The notes under the pieces were generated by a model. That model had not been told where the DNA came from, ran no database searches, and saw nothing but the letters and a program-made list of their open reading frames with translations. The translations under genes were made by a program, and so were the position numbers. 64,000 bases of DNA from Clostridia bacterium (GTDB lineage Bacteria > Bacillota > Clostridia > Oscillospirales > Acutalibacteraceae): the NCBI GenBank assembly GCA_017473435.1, contig JAFULG010000065.1, positions 1 to 64,000 of the forward strand, written 5' to 3'. Positions 40,140 to 48,667 of the stretch are shown here, one piece after another. Each line of letters begins with the position of its first letter. The stretch's first letter is position 1.

Positions 40140-42266
40140 TTACAGATGAAGCACTCTTGCCTTAATTTCTTTTGTCTTACCTACGTTCCAGAAATTTTCA
40201 CCAAGGTAGCCGCAGGTTCTTCTTGTAACATTCATCTTTTTCTGATCCTTGTTACCGCAGGAGGGGCACTCCCACTCAAGGTCGTCGTTGATTTTGATTT
40301 CGCCGTCATAGCCGCAGCAGTGACAGTAGTCACTCTTTGTGTTAAACTCGGCATACTGAATATTATCGTAGATAAACTTTACAAGCTCCTCGAGGGCCTC
40401 AAGGTTGTGGCGCATATTGGGAATTTCAACGTAGGAAATTGCACCGCCCGAGGAAATTGTCTGGAACTGGCTTTCAAAGGTGAACTTTTTGAAGGCGTCA
40501 ATATTCTCACGGACGTCAACATGGTAGGAGTTGGTGTAATAACCCTTATCCGTAACATCCTCAATTGTACCGAAGCGCTTTTTGTCAACACGTGCAAAGC
40601 GGTAGCAAAGGCTTTCGGCAGGAGTACCGTAAAGACCGAAGCCGAGGCCTGTTTCCTTCTTCCACTTTTCGCAGTGCTCACGAAGGCTCTTCATAACCTT
40701 AAGAGCAAATTCCGTACCCTCAGGCTCTGTATGGCTTACACCCTTAACAAGCTTTGTAAGCTCATAAAGACCGATGTAACCGAGTGAAATTGTGCTGTAA
40801 CCGTCGTGAAGGAACTTTTCAATGCTCTCGCCCTTTTCGAGTCTTGCGATTGCACCGTAGCGCCAATGGACGGGGCTTGTATCGGAAATAACCTTGTGAA
40901 GGGCTTCGTGACGGCACATAAGAGCCTCGAAGCAAAGCTCAAGTCTGTCCTCAAGAAGCTCCCAGAACTTCTCCTCGTCGCCCTTTGCGAGAATACCGAG
41001 CTGAGGAAGATTAAGGGAAACAACGCCCTGATTGAAACGACCCTCGAACTTGTAGTTACCGTTTTCATCCTTCCAGGGTGAAAGGAAGCTACGACATCCC
41101 ATGGGTGAAAATACATTGCCCTCGTAGTTTTCACGCATCTTCTTTGCGGAAATATAGTCGGGATAAAGTCTCTTTGCGGAGCACTTTACTGCAAGCTTTG
41201 TGATATAGTCATATTTGCCACCCTTAAGGCAGTTATGCTCGTCAAGAACATAAACAAGCTTTGGGAATGCGGGAGTTACATAAACGCCCTTTTCATTCTT
41301 GATGCCCTGATATCTCTGACGGAGAATCTCCTCGATAATCATTGCATTTTCTTCGATATATTCGTCGCCCTCCTTAAGGTTAAGGAAAATTGTAACGAAG
41401 GGTGACTGACCGTTGGTGGTCATAAGAGTATTAATCTGATACTGAATTGTCTGAACGCCTGAACGAAGCTCATCCTGAAGACGGTCAGCAACAATTTTCT
41501 CAATTTCTTCAGCCGTAAACTGACTGCTGAATTCCTCTGTAAGGTGCTTTGTAAACTTGTCACGGCTCTTACGAAGATACTTGCCGAGGTGACTGATGTC
41601 AACAGACTGTCCACCGTACTGACTTGAAGCAACAGAAGCGATAATCTGCGTCATAACATTACATGCAACCTGGAAGCTCTTGGGACTTTCGATAAGCTTT
41701 GCATTCATAACTGTGCCGTTATCGAGCATATCTCCGATATTGATAAGGCAGCAGTTGAAAATAGGCTGAAGGAAGTAGTCGGCGTCGTGGAAATGGATTG
41801 CACCCTCATCGTGTGCCTTTGAAATATGCTCGGGAAGGAGCATTCTGCGAGTAAGGTCCTTACTTACCTCACCTGCAATAAGGTCACGCTGTGTAGCCGC
41901 CATAACGGCGTCCTTGTTGGAGTTTTCCTCCATAACATCCTTATTTGAGTTTTTGATAAGGCTTAAGATTGAATCGTCGGTGGTGTTAGCCTTTCTTACA
42001 AGGGCTCTGTTGTAGCGGTAGATGATATATGCCTTTGCTAGAGCGTATCTGTCAAGCTCCATAAGCTTCTGCTCAACCATATCCTGAATATCCTCAACGA
42101 GGATTCTAGACTTTCTCTTTTCGTTGATAAAATCTGCAATTTCTTCCATCTGCTCTGCTGTGATTCTCTCATTTTCCTCAACGGCATCGTTAGCCTTTGA
42201 AAGCGCGATTATAATTTTACTGCGGTCAAATTCCACAGTTGTGCCGTCTCTTTTGATTACTGTCAT
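40140..42266 (-). CDS. nrdD: Anaerobic ribonucleoside-triphosphate reductase
   Basis: 708 residues from ATG 42266 (AAAGGAG, 8 nt); longer upstream readings pass through promoter sequence. It has an N-terminal ATP-cone (VIKRDGTTVEFDRSKI), the class III core (HIHFHDADYF-like segment seen as AIHFHDADYFLQPIFNC), a C-terminal zinc site CHCCGYDG...CPSCG and the glycyl-radical loop RRTCGYLG near the end. It reduces ribonucleotides to deoxyribonucleotides without oxygen. Upstream are four NrdR-box-like sequences. Confidence 0.97.
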   Translation of the reverse strand: MTVIKRDGTTVEFDRSKIIIALSKANDAVEENERITAEQMEEIADFINEKRKSRILVEDIQDMVEQKLMELDRYALAKAYIIYRYNRALVRKANTTDDSILSLIKNSNKDVMEENSNKDAVMAATQRDLIAGEVSKDLTRRMLLPEHISKAHDEGAIHFHDADYFLQPIFNCCLINIGDMLDNGTVMNAKLIESPKSFQVACNVMTQIIASVASSQYGGQSVDISHLGKYLRKSRDKFTKHLTEEFSSQFTAEEIEKIVADRLQDELRSGVQTIQYQINTLMTTNGQSPFVTIFLNLKEGDEYIEENAMIIEEILRQRYQGIKNEKGVYVTPAFPKLVYVLDEHNCLKGGKYDYITKLAVKCSAKRLYPDYISAKKMRENYEGNVFSPMGCRSFLSPWKDENGNYKFEGRFNQGVVSLNLPQLGILAKGDEEKFWELLEDRLELCFEALMCRHEALHKVISDTSPVHWRYGAIARLEKGESIEKFLHDGYSTISLGYIGLYELTKLVKGVSHTEPEGTEFALKVMKSLREHCEKWKKETGLGFGLYGTPAESLCYRFARVDKKRFGTIEDVTDKGYYTNSYHVDVRENIDAFKKFTFESQFQTISSGGAISYVEIPNMRHNLEALEELVKFIYDNIQYAEFNTKSDYCHCCGYDGEIKINDDLEWECPSCGNKDQKKMNVTRRTCGYLGENFWNVGKTKEIKARVLHL

Positions 42267-42316
42267 TTTACTATTCTCCTTTCTGTTTTTCATTTTTATG
42301 GTACGGCTCTTATTAT

Positions 42317-42365
42317 ATAGCATATATTGTGTTATGTCAATATAAAAAACCACAAAATATTGTGG
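42317..42365. promoter_or_regulatory. NrdR box pair proximal to nrdD
   Basis: ATAGCATATATTGTGT (42317-42332) and CCACAAAATATTGTGG (42350-42365) match the imperfect ACAC-ATATAT-GTGT pattern, 33 nt apart start to start, about three helical turns, as expected of paired NrdR sites. NrdR represses nrd genes when dATP is high. Confidence 0.6.
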
Positions 42366-42440
42366 CTTTAAGTGAAAATATTTATTTTTTTGCACAAGAT
42401 GAATTTCGCGGTGCTCTAAAATCGCGACCTCGAATATAAT

Positions 42441-42487
42441 ATATCTTATTTTGTGTTAAGTCAAGCAAAAAACACAAGATTTTGTGT
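42441..42487. promoter_or_regulatory. NrdR box pair distal to nrdD
   Basis: ATATCTTATTTTGTGT (42441-42456) and the near-perfect palindrome ACACAAGATTTTGTGT (42472-42487), 31 nt apart. A second pair would allow cooperative binding or a second promoter. Confidence 0.5.
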
Positions 42488-42559
42488 TTTTTACCCTTTG
42501 CACAAATTTATAAAAAAATACTGTGAATTTTGATTATAAATAGAACAAAAAGGGTCGAG

Positions 42560-42810
42560 GGCCCCTATGTTATAAACAAATCATCCGCGGTCAGACCCCT
42601 CCACCGCTAACGCGGTCCCCCTTTTCCTCCGGAAACCGAAACCCTTTTGTCTGCTCTGCAGACATTTCCCCTAGCAGGGGAATCTCCTTTTAGGGGAGAT
42701 AAAAATTTGCTCCCCTGAAAGGGGAGCTGACAAAATCTTTGATTTTGTCTGAGGGGTTTACTGACTACTGACTACTATATAACTCGGCCCTTTGGCCTTT
42801 GGCCCTAGCC
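42560..42810. repeat. Hairpin-rich intergenic repeat
   Basis: Contains CCCCTAGCAGGGG, TCTCCTTTTAGGGGAGA, GCTCCCCTGAAAGGGGAGC and GACAAAATCTTTGATTTTGTC in a row, then GGCCCTTTGGCCTTTGGCCC (42783-42802), a motif repeated at 63750-63787. No gene. Confidence 0.6.
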
Positions 42811-42811
42811 C

Positions 42812-44134
42812 TCACGCCATTGCCCAGTCAATCGCTTTTCTTACTCCTTCGGTTTCGATAAGCGTAATGCCTTTTTCAACAAGGTTCTTCATTGCGCTGA
42901 GGTCGATACCCCAAAGGGAGGAATCAGCAAGAATCTGTTCAAGGTCACCTGTCATAATGCTGATAACAGCATCCGGGTTATCCTGAACGGGATTGTTCTT
43001 ATAATAGTATATAAGGCAGGAAAGCGCAAACACAAGAGGTTTGGGAAGTGCATCGTTTTTGAGAATGTAATCCTCGATTGAGGGAAGCACTCTTTCCTTG
43101 AACTTGCTTACGGAGTTGAGTGAAATCGCCTGCCAGCGGTGCTTTATGTATGGGTTTGCAAAGCGCTCAAGCACGGCGGCGGCAAAGTCCTTTATTTCGT
43201 CCTTATCCTCTAAAAGAGGAAGGATTGTGTCAAAAAGGCAACGGTTGAGATAAGCTGAAAGCTGTTCATCATCAAGGCTCTGCTTAACGGTTTCGACGCC
43301 GCAGATAAGGCTGGGGAAAACAAGGCTTGTATGTGAGCCGTTGAGAATACGCACCTTCATTTTTTTGTAGGGTGCAACATCGTCACTCCAGATAACATTG
43401 AGTCCGGCTTTTTTAAGAGGAAGCTCATTTTCAAAGTCGCCCTCAATTACCCAAAGGTGATAGGGCTCGGCGGTATTAAGAAGCTTATCTTCTCTGCCGA
43501 TTTCCTTGTAAAGCTCACGGGCATCCTCGGGAAAGCCCGTTACAATACGGTCAACAAGGGTATTGCAGAAGGTGTTCTCGTTTTCAATCCACTCAGAGAA
43601 ATCCTCACCCAGCTCCCAGACAGCGGCATATTTAAGAACGCATTTTTTAAGCGCCTTACCGTTATCGGAAATAAGCTCACAGGGTAAAATCACAAAACCG
43701 GGAAGATGACGAAGATAACGCTGATATAAAAGCTGAGTAAGCTTACCGGGAAAAGAAAGTGCAGGTCTGTCCTCAAAATTGCATTTTTTGTTAAATTCAA
43801 TACCTGCCTCCGTAGTATTTGAAACGATGAAGCGTAAATCGGGATTTTTTGCAAGGGCAAGATACTCGTCATAATTATTATAGGGATCAACGCAACGGCT
43901 TACGCAGGTAATCTCACGTCTTGTACACACCTGTTCACCTTTATCAACACCGCGAAGGTAAAGGTTATAGTTTCCGTCGGCCTCATTTATAAGCTTTGAT
44001 TTACCACCCTTTGTAGGCTGAACGATTACAATATCGCCGTCGAATAATTCTTTTTCGCGGAGAGTCTGCACAAAATCGGCAAAGAAGCCACGCAAAAAGT
44101 TACCCGTACCGAACTGAATGATTTTTTCTTTCAT
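42812..44134 (-). CDS. uxaB: Tagaturonate reductase (altronate oxidoreductase)
   Basis: 440 residues from ATG 44134 (GAGGTGGAAAA). Mannitol-dehydrogenase superfamily: N-terminal IIQFGTGNFLRGFFADF, RFIVSNTTEAGIEF, LPCELISDNGKALK and KMKVRILNGSHTSLVFPSLICG (seen as RILNGSHT) with the catalytic Lys/Asn/His set. The closest known type is UxaB, which reduces tagaturonate to altronate with NADH in galacturonate breakdown. uxaA, the next enzyme, lies 4.5 kb to the right, separated by a tRNA and an AT-rich insert. Confidence 0.9.
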   Translation of the reverse strand: MKEKIIQFGTGNFLRGFFADFVQTLREKELFDGDIVIVQPTKGGKSKLINEADGNYNLYLRGVDKGEQVCTRREITCVSRCVDPYNNYDEYLALAKNPDLRFIVSNTTEAGIEFNKKCNFEDRPALSFPGKLTQLLYQRYLRHLPGFVILPCELISDNGKALKKCVLKYAAVWELGEDFSEWIENENTFCNTLVDRIVTGFPEDARELYKEIGREDKLLNTAEPYHLWVIEGDFENELPLKKAGLNVIWSDDVAPYKKMKVRILNGSHTSLVFPSLICGVETVKQSLDDEQLSAYLNRCLFDTILPLLEDKDEIKDFAAAVLERFANPYIKHRWQAISLNSVSKFKERVLPSIEDYILKNDALPKPLVFALSCLIYYYKNNPVQDNPDAVISIMTGDLEQILADSSLWGIDLSAMKNLVEKGITLIETEGVRKAIDWAMA

Positions 44135-44302
44135 TTTTCCACCTCTGAATTATAATAAGACAGGATATACAGTATAACAAAAAAATATGTTTTTGTCTTT
44201 ATTTTTACAAATTTTTTTTAAAAAAATCTTTGCAAAAGGTATTGACATTTTCATTTTAAGGTGGTATCATATGCAAGCGCTTGAGAGAGCGAAACAGAAT
44301 AT

Positions 44303-44387
44303 GCGAGAGTGGCGGAATCGGCAGACGCGCACGTTTGAGGGGCGTGTGGGGCAGCTCGTACGGGTTCAAGTCCCGTCTCTCGCACCA
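44303..44387 (+). tRNA. tRNA-Leu (anticodon GAG)
   Basis: 85 nt including encoded CCA. Acceptor GCGAGAG/CTCTCGC, D-arm GGCGGAATCGGCAGACGC, anticodon stem CACGT/GCGTG around loop TTGAGGG (anticodon GAG, reads CUC/CUU), long variable arm and T-arm CGGGTTCAAGTCCCG. All class II tRNA-Leu features are present. Confidence 0.96.
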
Positions 44388-44389
44388 TA

Positions 44390-44434
44390 TTGAGTATTCA
44401 TAAGGGATTTGACCTGTGAATACTCAATTTTTTT
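44390..44434 (+). terminator. tRNA-Leu terminator
   Basis: TTGAGTATTCA...TGAATACTCAA, an 11-bp perfect stem and T7. Confidence 0.9.
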
Positions 44435-44558
44435 ATCTTTATATAAAAGTATATAACCCACTATGACACTTTCAGTTTTTCTAACTGCAAAGATGTCAAG
44501 TGGGATTTTTTTATTAAACTATTGCAACAATGCAAATAATTGTGATATACTGATAATG

Positions 44559-44717
44559 CCAAACAAATTTAATAAATAGAATTAGCGGTATCGTTTTCTT
44601 TTTTATGGGAATATTATACCCTTTTCTTATCATAACTATTTTTAGAATTTGGTAAAATCGCAAATTCCATTAAATGGTTATGGTAGAGATACTCTAATTC
44701 TATTTAAATTTGTTTGG
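44559..44717. repeat. Long imperfect inverted repeat (MITE-like)
   Basis: Arms of roughly 70 nt: CCAAACAAATTTAATAAATA with GAATTAG at one end and CTAATTC with TATTTAAATTTGTTTGG at the other. Inside lie further complementary blocks (ATAACTATTTTTAGAATTTG against CAAATTCCATTAAATGGTTAT). The whole unit could fold into one hairpin of about 159 nt. It lies in the AT-rich insert behind tRNA-Leu. A hairpin and T6 (about 44736-44774) follow. Confidence 0.65.
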
Positions 44718-44867
44718 CGACAATCGGGGTTTGCGTTTTCGGTGCGTTGGCTTCGGTTGGCGCACTTTTTTATTTTGTGGAGATAATAAAGTGAACTTTA
44801 TAAAAAGGAGGGAAATAAGTTATTGATTTTTCCACTTAAAACGAACAAGAAAGTAAAGGTGATTATT

Positions 44868-47110
44868 ATGCAAAAAATCAAAAAACATTAACAATAATAA
44901 TTTGCATTGCAATGTTATCATCTGTAATGTGTTTTACATCTTTGACAACCTCAGCAGCAAAAATGGTAGATAGTTATACAGTACTTGTTTTGGATACATC
45001 CGGCAGTATGAGCGATGAACCTCTTATTGCATTAAAGGATGTCGCTAAACGATTTTGTGCCTCTTTACTAGGAGCGGATAGTATAAATGAAATAGCTATT
45101 GTTGAATTTAATACAACTTGCTCATCTATTGGTTTTACAAGTGATTATTCAACATTGAAATCAAAAATTGAATCTCTTACAGCTAACGGCAACACAAATT
45201 TATATGATGCTTTATTAACTGCTAATTCGTTATTATCAAATGTATCGTCAACTGCAACAAGAAACATAGTTGTTTTATCAGATGGTGAGCCTTCTACAGG
45301 TACAATGTCAGAAACTGGTCCTTACGAAAAAGGAACAGGTATTTTAGGTTTGTTTGGTTATCATAAATACGCTAACGCCGTTTATAATCTTATGGAAGAT
45401 TATAAACAAGTATATGATGTTTATACTGTAGGTTTCTTTCATAAATCTACATCAACATTAGCTCATAGCCTTCTTAACGATATAAACAATAAAGGTTATT
45501 ATGATGCACAGAATGCCAGTGAACTTACATTTATGTTTTCTAATATAGCTGACAGTGTAAATAAAAAAACTCCAAAAGATTATGATTTTTTTGAAGACAG
45601 CTATAATTTTAGAAATTATACATCCAGTTCGATTTCGCGTTCATATTTTACAACCATATATGAGCCATCTTCAGGAAAAGCATTGTACAATATAAAGAAA
45701 AGTGCAAGTTCAGGTGGATTGTGTTTTGGAATGGCATATACAACAGCTGCAATTTACAATGGTTTACCATCAGTTGAAAGATGGACTTGGAGCAAGTTGA
45801 TAGGAAAAGAGTCTGCAACTAAAATTCGTGACATTCACAATGAAAACGATTCTTATGGAGTAAGAGTATCTTCTTCTGTAAGCCTTTTTGATGATCAAGG
45901 CACACTATTAAATGATAGTTATATTAAATACGCGTTTATTTATCAATGGAGCAGCGAAGCTAGAGCTCAATTTAATAGCAATTTCAACGACGTATCAGGA
46001 TTAAAAGAACTTGTTAAAAATTATGCAAACAACAATAGAATAGGGGTTGTTGTTTGTATACAACATTACGAAATGGATGAATACGGAAATCGTAAATTGG
46101 ATGAAAACGGAGATTTCATATCAACATCAGGGCACGCTATTCTTGCAGTTGGAGTTGATGGAAAGGATATTCTGATAGATGACCCCAACAACTCCGATGG
46201 ATTAGAACGTTTAACTATAAACAATGACTTATCTTGGTCTTACAGTAGACCTTGGGAATCTGACGGTATTAATAGTAATAATTCAGACTTGTTTTTTGCT
46301 ACAGACATATATAGACCTTATCAAATAATTCTTACGGGCAACAAGACAACAGTTGGTGATGGTATACTTAATAACAATTCAACTTTTACAGATACCTTTG
46401 TGGACGATATGGAGCGATTAGATGCAAACAACACATTGATTACATTTACTGATGATGTTAAAATAGATGGTACTGAAATAGTATCAAGCATAACATCAAC
46501 TGATTTCGCATCTATCGACAGTTCAATCTTAAATAATGACATCGTAGCTTATTGGGTTCAAGATTCAAATGAAATACTTGTATCAAATACATCAAATTCA
46601 AAAAATACAATCCAAATCGCAAAGGACAATTCATTACTTGCCGCAAATGTTAATTCAGAAGATAATATTGTAGTAACAAATTCTGAAACAAAATTTAATA
46701 CAAGTGAAGGAAGCGAGTTGGAAATTTCATTAGAGACAGTGTCTGATTATGACAGTTCTTGCATATCAATTCAGGGAACAGCTTTATCTGACACAGTAAC
46801 AACATCTAAAACAGATACGGGTGTTATTGTAACCGGACTTAATGATATTACTATAACATATTTAGAAAATGATACCGAAATTGCAAAAACTACGGCTTCT
46901 GTTAAGGATGGTAGAGAAGTAACTATAACAGTTGACGATACCAATAATAAAGTTGAAACAGATTTCATTGATGAAAACGTGCCTGATGAATCCGAAAAAG
47001 ACAATAATACTTGTAAATATTGCGGCAAAGTACACGGAGATTCATTTTTTGATATGATTATTAGGTTTATTCATATGTTCTTCAATTTTATGGAATCATT
47101 GTTTAAATAA
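44868..47110 (+). pseudogene. Secreted VWA plus papain-like protein, signal peptide frameshifted
   Basis: The expected start is ATG 44868 (AAAGGTGATT site), but this frame stops after 7 codons. If the A6 run at 44880-44885 had one more A, a normal signal peptide (MQKIKKTLTIIICIAMLSS...) would join the 732-residue frame that runs from 44912. That frame has a von Willebrand A domain with the MIDAS motif DTSGSMS, then a cysteine-peptidase-like region (GGLCFGMAYTTAAIY, HAILAVGV, DDPNN) and a C-terminal CKYCGKVHG with a hydrophobic end. It would be a surface protein. Either it is inactive, phase variable by slippage, or the base is a sequencing error. Codon use is more AT-rich than the neighbours. 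Confidence 0.65.
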
Positions 47111-47140
47111 ATCTAATCCCTTATGAGCACCCGCACCATG

Positions 47141-47174
47141 ACTCAGCAGTTAAAACCTGCTGAGTTCTTTTTTA
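47141..47174 (+). terminator. Terminator after VWA gene
   Basis: ACTCAGCAG...CTGCTGAGT, 9 bp, then T6. Confidence 0.88.
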
Positions 47175-47538
47175 TCCTGTTTAAGGAAAACACAAAGGGA
47201 CTTGAAGCCTAAGAGGGTGAGAAGCGTTAAGAAAACAGTCCGGCGGACTGTTTTTAGCTTCGAAGTCCGAAGTCGGGTACCGAATGCACAGCATTGGGTC
47301 GACGAGGATGCAGCATTTGCGAAGCAAAGGCATGTCCCGTCTCTCACACAAAAAACAGGCAAGCTTAGGCGTTGTACTCTTAAGGACAGTAAAAAAGGAT
47401 GTGTAGAAATTTCTACACATCCTTTTAGTTTTGTCTCACACCGTAACAAGCAGGGAAAATGTACGGCACATTTTCCACTTGTTAGGAGAACCTAATACCC
47501 TTTTATAAATATCATCTATTCGATAAATTGGAATTTAA
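47175..47538. other. Intergenic region with hairpins and a tRNA-Leu-like fragment
   Basis: Holds AACAGTCC-GGACTGTT with T5 (47234-47255), a 16-nt piece GTCCCGTCTCTCACAC (47334-47349) that matches the tRNA-Leu 3' end at 15 of 16 positions, and a 34-bp perfect palindrome built on AAAAGGATGTGTAGAAA (47393-47426) that should end transcription in both directions. Short open frames here lack ribosome sites. Confidence 0.6.
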
Positions 47539-47745
47539 TTAAAAGAAAAATAAATCTTCAAATTTTTTATCCAATGCTATGCACAAAACTAATGCAAGCT
47601 TTGCGGTCGGATTAAACTGTCCAGTTTCAATTGAACTGATTGTGTTTCGTGAAACACCTACCATTTCTGCTAATTGTTGTTGAGATAATCCTTTTTCACT
47701 GCGAGCATCTTTCAGACTGTTTTTTAATATCAATTTATCATCCAT
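47539..47745 (-). CDS. XRE-family regulator, small
   Basis: 68 residues from ATG 47745. It is essentially a helix-turn-helix domain (SLKDARSEKGLSQQQLAEMVGVSRNTISSIETG pattern, seen as LSQQQLAEMVGVSRNTIS) of the YgzD/Cro type ending DKKFEDLFFF. It lies 2 nt after the DUF6442-like gene, so the pair is one operon. Paired palindromes at the operon promoter are likely its operators. Confidence 0.9.
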   Translation of the reverse strand: MDDKLILKNSLKDARSEKGLSQQQLAEMVGVSRNTISSIETGQFNPTAKLALVLCIALDKKFEDLFFF

Positions 47746-47747
47746 AT

Positions 47748-48077
47748 TTATGCTACCGCCTTAAATACAATCGCAACAGCGAATACAACAGCAAAAGCAA
47801 TTTCGATAATGCCATAGATTAGCTTAGAGGGAGTTTTTAAATACTTAAATAAAACAATATTGCTACTACCTTGCATAGCAAAATACACCATCCACCCAAC
47901 CAATGCGAGTTCTGGCATATTCAAAACAAATTCGCTAACAAGGATTAAAGCAACACAAAGCAATCCACCGACAAGCATACCGACTCGCGATGCTTTACCA
48001 AATACTGCTAACTCTCGCTCATCAAGTTTTCCTTTGTTTTCCTGCTGGCTTATCTTCAAAATTTCATCTTTGTTCAT
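47748..48077 (-). CDS. DUF6442-like membrane protein
   Basis: 109 residues from ATG 48077 (AAAGGAGATTTGTT). A charged soluble start (KDEILKISQQENKGKLDERE) is followed by four hydrophobic helices (VGMLVGGLLCVALILVS, LALVGWMVYFAMQG, then two near the C-terminus). This small protein family is found next to XRE regulators in Firmicutes. Function unknown. Confidence 0.8.
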   Translation of the reverse strand: MNKDEILKISQQENKGKLDERELAVFGKASRVGMLVGGLLCVALILVSEFVLNMPELALVGWMVYFAMQGSSNIVLFKYLKTPSKLIYGIIEIAFAVVFAVAIVFKAVA

Positions 48078-48090
48078 AACAAATCTCCTT

Positions 48091-48139
48091 TGACAAGTTT
48101 TCTTGTCATTATTATAACATTGCCAAGTGAACTTGTCAA
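48091..48139 (-). promoter_or_regulatory. Promoter with two operator palindromes
   Basis: Minus strand TTGACA (48139-48134), 17 nt, TATAAT (48116-48111). TGACAAGTTTTCTTGTCA (48091-48108) and TGCCAAGTGAACTTGTCA (48121-48138) share the same 18-bp TG-CAAG-N4-CTTGTCA form. One covers the transcription start, the other the -35, a classic repressor layout. Confidence 0.75.
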
Positions 48140-48293
48140 TAACTTTTTTGCAAAGTTTTATTGGCGGAGTTTCAAACAAAAGAGGGCGCTACCGAAGTAA
48201 CACCCTTTATATACATTATTCAGTTTGATAAATTCTTATTTATCGGTCAGTTGTATTATAGCATAACTTGACTAACAAATAAAGAGAATATTA

Positions 48294-48328
48294 AAAACAC
48301 CCACAGTTTTAAAAACTATGGGTGTTTT
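48294..48328. terminator. Bidirectional hairpin
   Basis: AAAACACCCACAG...CTATGGGTGTTTT, a 12-bp stem with one mismatch between A and T runs, in the gap between the DUF6442 promoter and uxaA. It can end the leftward uxaA transcript. Confidence 0.6.
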
Positions 48329-48404
48329 CGCATCTTGTTGTACTATCCTTAATTGTACGGCTCTTAAGGCTTGCCTGTTTTTTATCCATTGCGAAAACAA
48401 TGGT

Positions 48405-48590
48405 ATATCATTAAATGTATATCCCGCCCGTGGCGAGGTATACATTCGTATATCATCACCCGACAGGGTGCATATCATCAGCCGCAGGCTGTATTCCTTT
48501 CGCAATGATGATATACAGAACTTCGTTCTGATATGATACAACACTTCGTGTTGATGATATGCAAGGCTTGCGCCTTGATTTTTATTATGT
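48405..48590. repeat. Row of six small hairpins with ATATCAT/ATGATAT linkers
   Basis: GCCCGTGGCG, CACCCGACAGGGTG, CAGCCGCAGGCTG, AGAACTTCGTTCT, ACACTTCGTGTT and AAGGCTTGCGCCTT follow one another. The first linkers read ATATCAT and the later ones ATGATAT, its reverse complement. No ORF with a ribosome site. Unknown role. Confidence 0.7.
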
Positions 48591-48667
48591 AAACACAACC
48601 CTCAACTCACACAAAAAACCATCCGCCTTCACGCACCGACACACGGTGCTGAAAGCGGATTATATCT

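Noticed and set aside
40146..40787. Plus-strand frame of 213 codons opposite nrdD
   Set aside because: Antisense shadow of the conserved nrdD C-terminus; no start signal.
44559..44717. Riboswitch upstream of the VWA gene
   Set aside because: The region forms one long near-perfect hairpin rather than a multi-branched aptamer, and no known riboswitch core was recognised. A MITE-like element fits better.
47202..47495. Overlapping frames on both strands near 47.2-47.5 kb
   Set aside because: They span terminator palindromes and a tRNA-like fragment, lack ribosome sites and show no protein pattern.
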